Positions 1 to 8,405 of a stretch of 64,000 nt of DNA are shown here, one piece after another. This DNA comes from Marinobacter nitratireducens (GTDB lineage: Bacteria > Pseudomonadota > Gammaproteobacteria > Pseudomonadales > Oleiphilaceae). Both the position numbers and the translations under genes were made by a program. Every line of letters starts with the position of its first letter. Within the stretch, counting starts at the first letter, position 1. Where the stretch lies: NCBI RefSeq assembly GCF_000708045.1, contig NZ_ANIE01000003.1:372001-436000 (forward strand), read 5' to 3'. The notes under the pieces were generated by a model. It was not told where the DNA came from. It saw only the letters and a list, made by a program, of their open reading frames with translations, and made no database searches.

Positions 1-2
1 TG

Positions 3-542
3 CTGACCCTCGTGGTGGTCTGGTTTGCATTGAAACAACGTAAATCCAGAGCCGAGGCGCAGGAAAAAGCCGCTGCTGACCGCGAGACAGTAGAGGATCT
101 GGAGGAGGAGCTTCCAACAATCGACGAGGAAGTCCCAGAAGACCTTGTCGAGCCAGAGCCACAACCTGAGTCTGAACCAGAACCGGAGATGGACGTGGTT
201 ACCGAGGAGAAGGCAGTTCCCGAGGCTTTACCGGAAGAGGGCGATGAATCCGATCTGGAAGCCGTCTTTGATGAGGTGGAAGAAGAGATTCCCGTTGCCG
301 ATTCGGTCGTAGAGCCCGAACCGGAGGTGGTTGAAGAGGATATTCCTGAGTTGGAACCGGAGGCAACTGACGAGCCCGAAGATGCTTCAGAGGCCGATAT
401 GGGCGGGGATGAAGAAGAGTTCGGACTGGAAGACTTTGATCTCTCTGAATTTGATGACCTGCCAGACTATGAAGAAGATGACGGGAATGCGGATAAAAAA
501 GCTGCAACCGATCAGACGAACCCGAAAGACCAGAAAAAGTAA
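3..542 (+). CDS. C-terminal part of an acidic membrane-anchored protein (5' end outside window)
   Basis: The reading frame is open from the first bases of the window, so the gene starts upstream. The visible part opens with the end of a hydrophobic helix (LTLVVVWFALKQRK), followed by a basic stop-transfer cluster. About 160 residues follow that are very rich in Glu, Asp and Pro, with runs such as EPEPQPESEPEPE, and end in a lysine-rich tail. This suggests a single membrane segment with a long, probably disordered, acidic tail. It ends 18 bases before the MoxR ATPase gene and is probably co-transcribed with it. No family was recognised and no function is proposed. A GTG at 12 could be read as a start, but it would cut the membrane helix, so truncation by the window edge is more likely. 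Confidence 0.6.
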   Translation: MTLVVVWFALKQRKSRAEAQEKAAADRETVEDLEEELPTIDEEVPEDLVEPEPQPESEPEPEMDVVTEEKAVPEALPEEGDESDLEAVFDEVEEEIPVADSVVEPEPEVVEEDIPELEPEATDEPEDASEADMGGDEEEFGLEDFDLSEFDDLPDYEEDDGNADKKAATDQTNPKDQKK

Positions 543-560
543 CGAACAGGAACGTGACAG

Positions 561-1403
561 ATGAAGTTTACCGGTACCGATAAGTACGTAGCCACCGATG
601 ACCTGCAGATGGCCGTTAACGCGGCGATCGCTCTGCAACGCCCGCTGCTGATCAAGGGGGAACCCGGAACCGGCAAGACCCTGCTGGCAGAGGAAATGGC
701 GGCTGCCCTCGGCATGAAGCTGATCCCCTGGCACATCAAGTCGACCACCAAGGCCCACCAGGGGCTTTACGAATATGATGCGGTCTCCCGTCTGCGGGAC
801 TCGCAGCTTGGTGATGAGAAGGTCAAGGACATCCGGAACTACATCGTCAAGGGTAAGCTTTGGGAAGCCTTCGAAGCGGATGAGCAGGTCGTGCTGCTGA
901 TTGATGAGATCGACAAAGCGGATATCGAATTCCCGAACGACCTGCTGCTGGAACTGGATCGGATGGAGTTCTTCGTTTACGAGACCCAGGAATTCGTTAA
1001 GGCGCACAAGCGGCCTATCGTTGTTATTACCAGTAACAACGAGAAAGAACTACCGGATGCCTTTCTGCGCCGTTGCTTTTTCCACTACATCAGCTTCCCC
1101 GATCATGACACCATGAAGGATATCGTGGACGTCCACTTCCCCGGCCTGCAGCAGGAAATTGTTCGCGATGCACTGGAAGTGTTTTTCGATGTGCGTAAGG
1201 TGCCGGGCTTGAAGAAAAAGCCGTCCACGTCTGAACTGATTGACTGGCTGAAGCTTCTCATGGCGGACGAGCTATCAGCCAAAATGCTCCAGGAAAAGGA
1301 TTCCAGCACAGCGCTGCCACCGCTTTACGGTGCTCTGGTCAAGAATGAGCAGGACGTTCACCTCCTGCAGAAACTGGCGTTCATGACGCGGCGTCGTAGC
1401 TGA
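561..1403 (+). CDS. MoxR-family AAA+ ATPase
   Basis: This is a 280-residue AAA+ ATPase of the MoxR class, which acts as a chaperone-like ATPase, usually with a VWA-domain partner, in maturation of metal enzymes or envelope complexes. Walker A is GEPGTGKT near residues 33-40. Walker B is VVLLIDEIDKAD near 110-120. The sensor region reads VITSNNEKELPDAFLRRC. The length is usual for compact MoxR proteins. The start follows the ribosome-binding-like AGGAACG. A CoxE-like VWA gene follows after 23 bases, the classic MoxR-CoxE pairing, so the two probably work together. The target complex cannot be read from the context because no metalloenzyme subunits flank the pair. Confidence 0.92.
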   Translation: MKFTGTDKYVATDDLQMAVNAAIALQRPLLIKGEPGTGKTLLAEEMAAALGMKLIPWHIKSTTKAHQGLYEYDAVSRLRDSQLGDEKVKDIRNYIVKGKLWEAFEADEQVVLLIDEIDKADIEFPNDLLLELDRMEFFVYETQEFVKAHKRPIVVITSNNEKELPDAFLRRCFFHYISFPDHDTMKDIVDVHFPGLQQEIVRDALEVFFDVRKVPGLKKKPSTSELIDWLKLLMADELSAKMLQEKDSSTALPPLYGALVKNEQDVHLLQKLAFMTRRRS

Positions 1404-1426
1404 TATCCGGCAAGAGTTGCATTGAT

Positions 1427-2605
1427 ATGCTGATTGATTTTTTTCTTGAAGTGCGGCGGGCAAAGGTGCCTGCCAGTCTGCGCGAATTTCTGGATTTGCT
1501 TGAAGCGCTCAGGAACCGGCTGGCATTTGCAGACATGGAAGAGTTCTATTACCTGGCCCGCTTGTGCCTGGTGAAGGACGAGCGCCACTTCGACAAGTTT
1601 GACCGTGCGTTCAAAGCTTACTTCGAGGGCATCGAGAACCTTGATGATCTGATGGAAGCGCTGATTCCGGATGATTGGCTCAGAGCCGAATTCGAAAAGC
1701 ATCTGTCGGAAGAGGACAAGGCGAAGATTGATTCACTCGGCGGTCTTGAAGAGCTGATCGAAACTTTCAAGAAGCGCATGGAGGAGCAGAAAGAGCGCCA
1801 TGCGGGCGGGAACAAGTGGATTGGTACCGGGGGAACCTCACCATTCGGTGCCAATGGCTATAACCCGGAAGGCTTCCGTATCGGGCAAAAAGACGGCCGG
1901 CAGGGAAGAGCCGTCAAGGTTTGGGAGAAGCGCCAGTACAAGGATCTGGACGACGGTATCACCCTCGGGATACGAAATATCAAGGTGGCGTTGCGTCGGT
2001 TGCGAAAATTTGCCCGCCAGGGGGCAGCCGATCAGCTCGATATGGATGACACCATTCGGTCCACCGCCAGGAATGCCGGATACCTGGACCTGAAGATGGT
2101 TCCTGAGCGCCACAACGCGGTCAAGGTGTTGATCTTTTTCGACGTAGGTGGATCCATGGATCCTCATATCCGGGTTTGTGAGGAGCTTTTCTCTGCCGCG
2201 CGGCTTGAGTTCAAGCATATGGAGTATTTCTACTTCCACAACTTCATTTATGAAAGCGTCTGGACAAATAATATTCGGCGGATGAACGAAACCACCAGCA
2301 CGTGGGATATACTGCACAAATATACGCCAGACTATAAAGTGATCTTCGTCGGTGACGCCACCATGGCACCCTATGAAATCAGCCACCCGGGCGGCTCGAT
2401 TGAGCACTGGAATGAGGAGGCTGGCGCAACCTGGTTTGAGCGGGTAACGGACCATTTTCGCAAGGTTGTCTGGCTCAACCCTCTGCCAGAGAGCTACTGG
2501 GGGACCGGAGGTTCACTGGGAATGACCCGCCAATTGGTTAACGATCATATGTATCCGCTTACCATTGAAGGCATGGAAGCTGCGATGAAGCAGCTCAGCA
2601 AATAA
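1427..2605 (+). CDS. CoxE-like VWA-domain protein
   Basis: This 392-residue protein has a C-terminal von Willebrand A domain whose metal-ion adhesion site reads DVGGSMDP from about residue 239. The DxGxS form is common in the CoxE/YehP type, in place of the usual DxSxS. The N-terminal half is helical and charged. A glycine-rich stretch (GGNKWIGTGGTSPFGANG) lies in the middle. VWA proteins of this type act with MoxR ATPases, and the MoxR gene lies directly upstream in the same direction. No signal peptide or membrane helix is visible, so it should be cytoplasmic. The start ATG has a weak AAGAG site about ten bases upstream. Confidence 0.88.
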   Translation: MLIDFFLEVRRAKVPASLREFLDLLEALRNRLAFADMEEFYYLARLCLVKDERHFDKFDRAFKAYFEGIENLDDLMEALIPDDWLRAEFEKHLSEEDKAKIDSLGGLEELIETFKKRMEEQKERHAGGNKWIGTGGTSPFGANGYNPEGFRIGQKDGRQGRAVKVWEKRQYKDLDDGITLGIRNIKVALRRLRKFARQGAADQLDMDDTIRSTARNAGYLDLKMVPERHNAVKVLIFFDVGGSMDPHIRVCEELFSAARLEFKHMEYFYFHNFIYESVWTNNIRRMNETTSTWDILHKYTPDYKVIFVGDATMAPYEISHPGGSIEHWNEEAGATWFERVTDHFRKVVWLNPLPESYWGTGGSLGMTRQLVNDHMYPLTIEGMEAAMKQLSK

Positions 2606-2634
2606 AAAAAGCCGATGCGGTTGAGGGCATCGGC
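2604..2634 (-). terminator. Intrinsic-terminator-like hairpin reading on the minus strand
   Basis: An 8-bp perfect stem, GCCGATGC (2611-2618) with GCATCGGC (2627-2634), is bordered on its left by seven A residues. Read on the minus strand this is a stem followed by seven T, the classic rho-independent form. On the plus strand the VWA gene ends at 2605 and no T tract follows, so it would be a poor terminator for that gene. No minus-strand gene ends here, so either a small minus-strand RNA is made or the hairpin belongs to the larger structured element. Confidence 0.5.
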
Positions 2635-2690
2635 AAAGCTCGGCATATCAAACGGGGTTGCCGGTCTATGGGCTACCCCGCCAAGCATTT
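2611..2690. other. Structured intergenic element of two hairpins (possible RNA regulator)
   Basis: The 343-base gap between the VWA gene and the Glt-like operon contains two adjacent hairpins: the 8-bp stem at 2611-2634, and CGGGGT (2653-2658) with ACCCCG (2675-2680), extended inward by GCC/GGC across a T-T mismatch. The linker between them reads AAAGCTCGGCATATCAAA. The plus-strand strings GGCAAAGC and GGGGTTGCCGG recall pieces of the cyclic-di-GMP-I riboswitch, but the order does not match that fold as I know it, so I do not assign it. The rest of the gap (2691-2948) is more AT-rich and probably holds the operon promoter and leader. I see no further gene in it. Confidence 0.4.
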
Positions 2691-2948
2691 ACAAGCAATA
2701 ACAAGGCCATTGCAAGAAAACGCATGTAAAACAGTCTATTACATGCTCGTTTGAGTGGTCGTCTCAGACTTGATCTGACACTTTGTCACTTCCGTGTCAA
2801 ATTACTCGACACATTCCCGATCCTTCCAAGCGCTTTTTCATTTGGTGACCTGGATACCGTTCTTGCGAGTTACCAAGTGTTACTCTTCCTGTCGTCTTGT
2901 TACATAAGATTGCTCTGTGCACGCACAGGCAGGAGGCAGTTTACCCCC

Positions 2949-3467
2949 ATGTTAACCCCTGCACGACTGGCCCAGTATGTCTTGCCGCTGATGGTATTGG
3001 GCTCTACCCAGCTCATGGCGTCGACAGCTGTCGACCAGCAGATCGAACAGTTGCGAGCCAGAGTCTCTGCGCATTCAGTCGAGGTTAACCGCTTTGAGCA
3101 GGAGCTTTTGCACCCCGTTGACACGAGAGTGGCAGTTTTTCTGACACTAGCGGGCAGAAATGGGTTGGAGGTCGACGCTGTGGAGTTGTTTATTGATGGT
3201 CAGCCTGTTGCCTCCCATCTTTATTCAAAGCGGGAACGGAATGCTCTGGAGCGAGGCGGCGTACAGCAGCTATTTACCGGCAACCTGAGTAACGGTGGCC
3301 ATGAAATTAAGGCTGTAATTTCAGTAAGAACCGCTAAAGATCAGTTCATTCGACGCGAGAGTGTGCACCGCTTTACCAAAAGTACGGGCACTCACCGCTT
3401 ACAACTCGCGCTCGACGCACACGCCCCTGATTACGAACCCGATGTAACGATCACAGAGTGGAAGTAG
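2949..3467 (+). CDS. Secreted protein of unknown function, first gene of the Glt-like operon
   Basis: This 172-residue protein has a probable signal peptide (LAQYVLPLMVLGSTQLMA), then a short helical segment (about residues 27-50) and a beta-rich domain containing VFLTLAGRNGLEVDAVELF and GGHEIKAVISV, which looks like an immunoglobulin-like or PEGA-like fold. The ATG at 2949 was chosen because the signal peptide begins there and AGGAGG lies at 2931-2936. An in-frame start near 2751 would add about 66 residues that look non-coding. The next gene starts three bases after the stop. No family was recognised. Its place at the head of an ExbB/ExbD/TPR operon suggests a periplasmic or outer-membrane component of that machine. 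Confidence 0.7.
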   Translation: MLTPARLAQYVLPLMVLGSTQLMASTAVDQQIEQLRARVSAHSVEVNRFEQELLHPVDTRVAVFLTLAGRNGLEVDAVELFIDGQPVASHLYSKRERNALERGGVQQLFTGNLSNGGHEIKAVISVRTAKDQFIRRESVHRFTKSTGTHRLQLALDAHAPDYEPDVTITEWK

Positions 3468-3470
3468 ATC

Positions 3471-5117
3471 ATGACAGGGTTGTTCCATTCCTGGGTAAGT
3501 GCTCCGGCTATCAAAATCTTCCTGTTGATTGCGTTGTTCTGCGACCCTGCAAAGGCAACATCACCGACCGTGCCTGAAGAGTTGTCCGAGGGGGTCGTCC
3601 GTTTTGCACTTGCAACCGGTGATATCACAGCGGCTTTACCGCTGCAGGACCGTTTGAAAGGGGATTCCGCAGACTATCTCCGGGGAAGGCTGTTGCTTGA
3701 GAGCGGGAATGTCCAGCAAGGCCTGGATACGCTTGTTCAAGTAGCTCAGGGCCGCTACCACCGTGGGGAGGCTGCTCTGATGGTTGCTAGACACTACGGT
3801 GCTGAAGGTGACGCTGACGAGTCACGAAACTGGTATCAGGTCGCAGCGAAAAACGGCTTCGGTGAAACCCGGCAGAAGGCCCGCTTTGCGTTGGCTGAGC
3901 TACAACGGCATGCAGGGAGGCTCGATGCGGCGGGTAAGACGCTTGCTGGAATGGATGAGGGCTACTGGACGGCGGTGGGTTATCTGAACCTTGCCACCGA
4001 CTTCGCGCGTACGGACCTTAACCCTTCTCGCGCACTGGTTTCCTTGCGCGTCGCATTGGCCATGTGCGAGACGGATACCAATAGAGAGCGTTCGAAAGAG
4101 TTGAAAAGCCGCTTGCTGGTCAGAGCGGGGCAGTTGGCATACGCCCACGAGGACTACGACAAGGCCATCGGCTTTCTCAAGAAAGTCTCCCTGGACAGTT
4201 ATCGGACCCCTCAGGCGCTGTATCTGCACGGCTTGGCATTGTCTGAACAGGGGAACTACCGGGCAGCCATGCAGAGCTGGCATCGCGCAAAGAAGTATCC
4301 GCTGGCCTATCCCGGGGTGGAGGATGCCTGGCTGGGAATGGGGCGCGGATATGATCTGGCGGGGTACCTTGGCCAGGCCGGCGAGGCCTTCCTGGCGGCC
4401 AGCGCCGCCTATGAGGGCGAGCGGGCCACACTGCGTGAGCTGGAAAAACGCATACGGGAGGCGGGGGCCTACAAGTCTCTTGTAGACGATGCGCGAAACG
4501 CGGATCTTGAATGGTTCCTTGCGGACAGCCGAACCCTGACGCAGCCACGCCTGGCTTACCTCCTCGGCCTGATTGAGAACCCGGTAACGCAGCGGGCGGT
4601 TGCGCGCGTGGCAGAACTGGAGGAGATGATCGCCAGCCTGGAGCAACAGGAGCGGGATCTCACCGTGTTTATGGCAGCGCTAGGAAACAAACCATCGAGC
4701 GATACCCAAGGGCGCTCTAAACAACTGTCTGCAGATCAGGATGCGCTGACGAACGCCGTTGCAGCGCTTTCCGGACCCAATATTTCTCCGGCCCAGAAAC
4801 GCCATATTCGGGAGCTTCGCGATGCCCTGAATGCCAGCGGCTCGGTACTTGAACGTCTGAGCAACGTGGGCGGTGGTAACAATCAGAGGCAGCCACGGAA
4901 ACGTCAGGCTGAACGGTTACGAAAGCAGACCCAATCGCTTCTCGTTGAGGTAAGAGCCGTCAGGGATGAGGCTGGCAAAGCGCTTGACCGTCTGGCACTC
5001 GAGTTCATAGAGCAAGAGGACCAGCGTATGGCCTTTGCTCTGGATAAAACGGAGCAGCAGATCGCCCATCTCTATGAGTATCTCGCGCTGAAGAAACTGG
5101 ACGGAGGCAAACCATGA
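3471..5117 (+). CDS. Secreted TPR/coiled-coil protein of the Glt-like operon
   Basis: This 548-residue protein has an N-terminal hydrophobic segment (IKIFLLIALFCDPAKA) that looks like a signal peptide. About 280 residues of tetratricopeptide-like helical repeats follow, for example GQLAYAHEDYDKAIGFLKKV and GLALSEQGNYRAAMQSWHRA. The C-terminal third is charged and coiled-coil (AELEEMIASLEQQERDL and onward). It overlaps the next gene by four bases (ATGA), showing translational coupling. By composition it is a periplasmic scaffold. The start has little ribosome binding signal and follows the previous stop directly, so coupling may be important here too. The exact family is unknown. Confidence 0.75.
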   Translation: MTGLFHSWVSAPAIKIFLLIALFCDPAKATSPTVPEELSEGVVRFALATGDITAALPLQDRLKGDSADYLRGRLLLESGNVQQGLDTLVQVAQGRYHRGEAALMVARHYGAEGDADESRNWYQVAAKNGFGETRQKARFALAELQRHAGRLDAAGKTLAGMDEGYWTAVGYLNLATDFARTDLNPSRALVSLRVALAMCETDTNRERSKELKSRLLVRAGQLAYAHEDYDKAIGFLKKVSLDSYRTPQALYLHGLALSEQGNYRAAMQSWHRAKKYPLAYPGVEDAWLGMGRGYDLAGYLGQAGEAFLAASAAYEGERATLRELEKRIREAGAYKSLVDDARNADLEWFLADSRTLTQPRLAYLLGLIENPVTQRAVARVAELEEMIASLEQQERDLTVFMAALGNKPSSDTQGRSKQLSADQDALTNAVAALSGPNISPAQKRHIRELRDALNASGSVLERLSNVGGGNNQRQPRKRQAERLRKQTQSLLVEVRAVRDEAGKALDRLALEFIEQEDQRMAFALDKTEQQIAHLYEYLALKKLDGGKP

Positions 5118-7930
5118 ATCGGATGCGCTTTGCCATTTTCGCCATGGTCTGTGCCACCCCCTTGCTGGTGCAAACGAGTTTGGCGCAAGAGAGCTTTCAG
5201 GTTGAGTTGGGGAAAGACGGCGAAACGATTGAGGACATGCGCCCGGTTTTTCTCACCTTCGAAGCCCGTCCATTGCCCGCCATATCGCCGACGGAAGTGG
5301 CTCGCCGCTATCAGCGGCTGTTTGATGCATCCGATGAGCCTGAAGTTCGAATTGATGCGCTCAATCGCCTGAGTAACATCCAGGACGTATCTGGAGAAGA
5401 CGTTGGCTTTTCGGCGGATCAGGAAGCCAGGGTCTATCAGCAGGCTCTGGAGAGTTACGAGAGTATCCTCACTCGAGGTTCCTACTCTGGAAAGCTTGAT
5501 GAGCTGTTGTATCAGATGGCGCGGGCTCATGCCCTGACAGGGGAATCCGAGAAATCCATTGATCGCCTGGAGCAACTGGTCGGCCTATACCCTGACTCAT
5601 CCTTGGTGCCCGAGGCTCATTTCCGCATTGCTGAATCAGAGTTTGCGTCGGGAGAATACTTCCAGGCAGAGGCCGCTTACCTGGCGGCGATCGAGGCTGC
5701 CGAGAATCCCGAGCTGACGCGGAAAGCCCGTTACATGCTTGGCTGGAGTCAGTTCAAACAAGGTGAGTCAGCGTGGAGCAGAGCCGGCAAGACCTTCTAC
5801 ACCGTGCTGGATTCGCTTTTACCGGATCCGCAATCGGTCAACGCCCTCAGCGACACCGAGGTGGATCTGATTGACGACGCTCTGCGAATCGTAGCGACCA
5901 TGGCGGCGCGGCAGGGCGGCACCGACACCCTGGTGCAATGGCTGGGGGACGGGAATGAGCGCGCATGGACATACCTGGCATTTGATCGGCTGGCGGACTA
6001 TTACGCAGCCAATGGTGCGTTCGAGCAAAGTGTTCAAACCAACAGGGCGTTTGTGGATTTTTCCCCGGAGCATGCCGCCAAGCCATTGTTCATGGTCCAG
6101 ATAGCGGACGTTTGGCGGATGGTGGGGGATGCGGCCAAGGTTCGGCGCGCCCACGCGGATTATGTCGCCATGTTCGCGACGGATACGGCATTCATCCAAT
6201 TGCCCCCCGAGGAACAGCAACGGTGGCGATCAGTCAGCCGGGAACTGGCGGACTACTACTATCATTCTGGTTCCGGACTGAAAGAGCAGGCTGGAGCCCG
6301 GGCGGAGTCCGCATTCGCGACAGCTGCTGGCTACTACCGTGCACTCGGGGATCGGCAGGATCGGCCGGGTGAGGTTTTGCGATTGGCCGGAGACGCTTAC
6401 CTGCAAGCCGGCGACATACAAAATGCCCTTCAAAGCTTTCAACAGGCAGCTTACGACACCGCCGATTACGGTGAAGCGGCCGACTCTGGCTGGGCTGCTA
6501 TCACGGTATTGAGACAGCAGTGGCTTGAAGGTGAGGGTGCTGCTACTGATCGCTTGACAGGATTAACGTCGGAAGCCGACCGGTTTGCCGGCAAATTCCC
6601 TGAAGACTCCCGGGTGTCGGGTCTTATGGCCGATCTGGCAGGAAAGTGGCTGGAAGCTGGTGACCGGGAGCAAGCGCTCAAGTACGCACAAACAGTGCTC
6701 ACCAACCCAAGGGCAACACCCTCCACCCGGTATTCAGCGTGGGTGGTCACCGGGCGTGGGCGGCAGCAACTCGGAGAGTTTGGGCTGGCCGAACGAGCAT
6801 GGAAGCATGCACTGGATCTGACTGCAGATCCCGCTGTGCCCGACGAGATCGCCGGGACCGATGATACGATTCGTTCCCAGCTCGCAACCGCCATATATCG
6901 CCAGGGTGAGAATGCCGCGGCAGCTGGGAATGCCGCCGCTGCGGTTGCTCATTTCCGTCGCGTCGGTCCGGTTGTTCCGGGGTCTGATATAGCTATCAAA
7001 GCACAGTTTGATGCCGGTAATACCCTGTTAAAAGCCGGGGAATACGCTCTGGCCATACCGGAGCTCGAAGCCTTTCGTCGCGATTACCCCAGCAATCCGT
7101 TGGCCTCCGAAATCAGTGAAAAACTTGTCCATGCGTATGTGTCATCCGATCAGCCAGCAGCGGCAGCGCAGGAATTGCTCGACCGGGCAAAGAACAGTCC
7201 CGATCCATGGCCGTTGAAACTCCGAGCCGCGGGACTCTTCCACGAAGCAGGAAGCATACCGAGGCGAAATCAGGTCTATGCGGCCTATCTTGATACTCAG
7301 CCCGCGGCTACCAGCGCCGCAGAACACATAGAGCTACAGACCCTGAGGCACAGACTTTTAATCACGGTTGAGGCGCCGGAACCCTATCGTCAGGCGTTGC
7401 TGAGTCAGGAGATGGACAGCCGTTGGCATTCAGACCAAACCCTGGCCTGGGCGGCGCGTCAGTCGCTGATACTTGGCGCGAAGGCGGCTGCATCCTTCGC
7501 AACAATCCGTCTCGGCCAGCCGTTGGCAGAATCATTGAGTGCGAAACAGGTGGCGCTTGAAAAGGCGCGCAAATATTTTCTTGATGCCGAAGCTCTGGCC
7601 GGGGACGCAGTGCTTTCTGAATCCCTCTACCGTCGGGCGGAATTGTATCGAGCCTTGGCGACGGACCTGATGAATTCAACGGTTCCGGGCGAGCTGAATG
7701 AGCTCGAGGCGATGCAGTATCAGATGTTACTTGAGGAAGAAGCGTTTCCGTTCGAGGAAAAAGCCATCCGCCTTCACGCGGACAATCATCGGAGGATTAC
7801 ATCCAGTGGCTATGACGCCTGGATCGGAAAGAGCCTTGATGTATTGGCAACCCTGAATCCGGGCAGGTACGACCGCTCTGTACGCTGGATGAGTTGGGCA
7901 AATGATGAGGAGGGCGACGATGCTGGCTAA
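5114..7930 (+). CDS. Large periplasmic TPR protein, GltD/AgnA-like
   Basis: This 938-residue protein has a signal peptide ending near VQTSLAQ, followed by many TPR-like repeats along its full length, for example LLYQMARAHALTGESEKSID, AHFRIAESEFASGEYFQAEA and FDAGNTLLKAGEYALAIPEL. The start has GGAGG eight bases upstream and overlaps the preceding stop. Large periplasmic TPR proteins encoded beside ExbB/ExbD-like motor genes are a feature of the myxobacterial Agl/Glt machinery (GltD), and this gene has that position. That assignment is inferred from architecture and context, not from alignment. It overlaps the following lipoprotein gene by 11 bases. Confidence 0.75.
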   Translation: MNRMRFAIFAMVCATPLLVQTSLAQESFQVELGKDGETIEDMRPVFLTFEARPLPAISPTEVARRYQRLFDASDEPEVRIDALNRLSNIQDVSGEDVGFSADQEARVYQQALESYESILTRGSYSGKLDELLYQMARAHALTGESEKSIDRLEQLVGLYPDSSLVPEAHFRIAESEFASGEYFQAEAAYLAAIEAAENPELTRKARYMLGWSQFKQGESAWSRAGKTFYTVLDSLLPDPQSVNALSDTEVDLIDDALRIVATMAARQGGTDTLVQWLGDGNERAWTYLAFDRLADYYAANGAFEQSVQTNRAFVDFSPEHAAKPLFMVQIADVWRMVGDAAKVRRAHADYVAMFATDTAFIQLPPEEQQRWRSVSRELADYYYHSGSGLKEQAGARAESAFATAAGYYRALGDRQDRPGEVLRLAGDAYLQAGDIQNALQSFQQAAYDTADYGEAADSGWAAITVLRQQWLEGEGAATDRLTGLTSEADRFAGKFPEDSRVSGLMADLAGKWLEAGDREQALKYAQTVLTNPRATPSTRYSAWVVTGRGRQQLGEFGLAERAWKHALDLTADPAVPDEIAGTDDTIRSQLATAIYRQGENAAAAGNAAAAVAHFRRVGPVVPGSDIAIKAQFDAGNTLLKAGEYALAIPELEAFRRDYPSNPLASEISEKLVHAYVSSDQPAAAAQELLDRAKNSPDPWPLKLRAAGLFHEAGSIPRRNQVYAAYLDTQPAATSAAEHIELQTLRHRLLITVEAPEPYRQALLSQEMDSRWHSDQTLAWAARQSLILGAKAAASFATIRLGQPLAESLSAKQVALEKARKYFLDAEALAGDAVLSESLYRRAELYRALATDLMNSTVPGELNELEAMQYQMLLEEEAFPFEEKAIRLHADNHRRITSSGYDAWIGKSLDVLATLNPGRYDRSVRWMSWANDEEGDDAG

Positions 7931-8405
7931 ACGACTCTATCGGGTAAGCCTGTTTATTCTCCTGACGGCCTGGTTGGCTGCATGTTCTACGCGATCGGCT
8001 GTTGAGCAGCCGGCGCCCCGGGCGGTGGCCGAGGACCCGGTATTGGCAGCAAAGCTATCCCTTAAAGGGCAAAAAGCCTATGAAGCCGGGCGAAAGGTGG
8101 CTGCCTTGAAAGCCTGGGAGCAGGCGGTGACACTGAATCCTAAGGACGCAGCTACGATCAACAACCTTGCTCTTCTCTATGCAGAGGATAAACAGTTCAG
8201 CAAGGCCGTTGAGTTACTGAAAACCGGCCTTGAGCATTCTCCCGACGTCGCGCAGCTGCATTTCAATCTTGCCGTGATCAGTGAACTCTATTTGCTGGAT
8301 CTGGGCACGGCGCTTGAACATTACAAGCGATACGAGGAGCTCGCGGAATCAGAAGACAGCAGGGTAGCCGGTTGGATAGCCGACCTCGAACGGAGGGTTG
8401 ACTGA
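7920..8405 (+). CDS. TPR lipoprotein, GltE/AglT-like
   Basis: This 161-residue lipoprotein has the signal sequence LFILLTAWLAAC with a lipobox (LAAC), so the mature protein should be lipid-anchored, probably in the outer membrane. Two to three TPR units follow, for example KLSLKGQKAYEAGRKVAALK and INNLALLYAEDKQFSKAVEL. The ATG at 7920 was chosen because AGGAGG lies at 7908-7913 with six-base spacing. An in-frame ATG at 7902 precedes that site. Small TPR lipoproteins of this kind (GltE/AglT) occur in the myxobacterial gliding complex, and pilotins such as PilF have similar architecture. The neighbouring motor genes favour the former. The next gene starts immediately after the stop. Confidence 0.78.
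   Translation: MLAKRLYRVSLFILLTAWLAACSTRSAVEQPAPRAVAEDPVLAAKLSLKGQKAYEAGRKVAALKAWEQAVTLNPKDAATINNLALLYAEDKQFSKAVELLKTGLEHSPDVAQLHFNLAVISELYLLDLGTALEHYKRYEELAESEDSRVAGWIADLERRVD

Noticed and set aside
2611..2690. Direct call as a c-di-GMP-I riboswitch
   Set aside because: Only fragments of the consensus are visible, and their order and the expected tetraloop do not fit. It is kept as an unassigned structured element.
2751..2948. Upstream extension of the first Glt-like operon gene
   Set aside because: It has no ribosome site, contains the AT-rich leader, and would bury the signal peptide 66 residues inside the protein.
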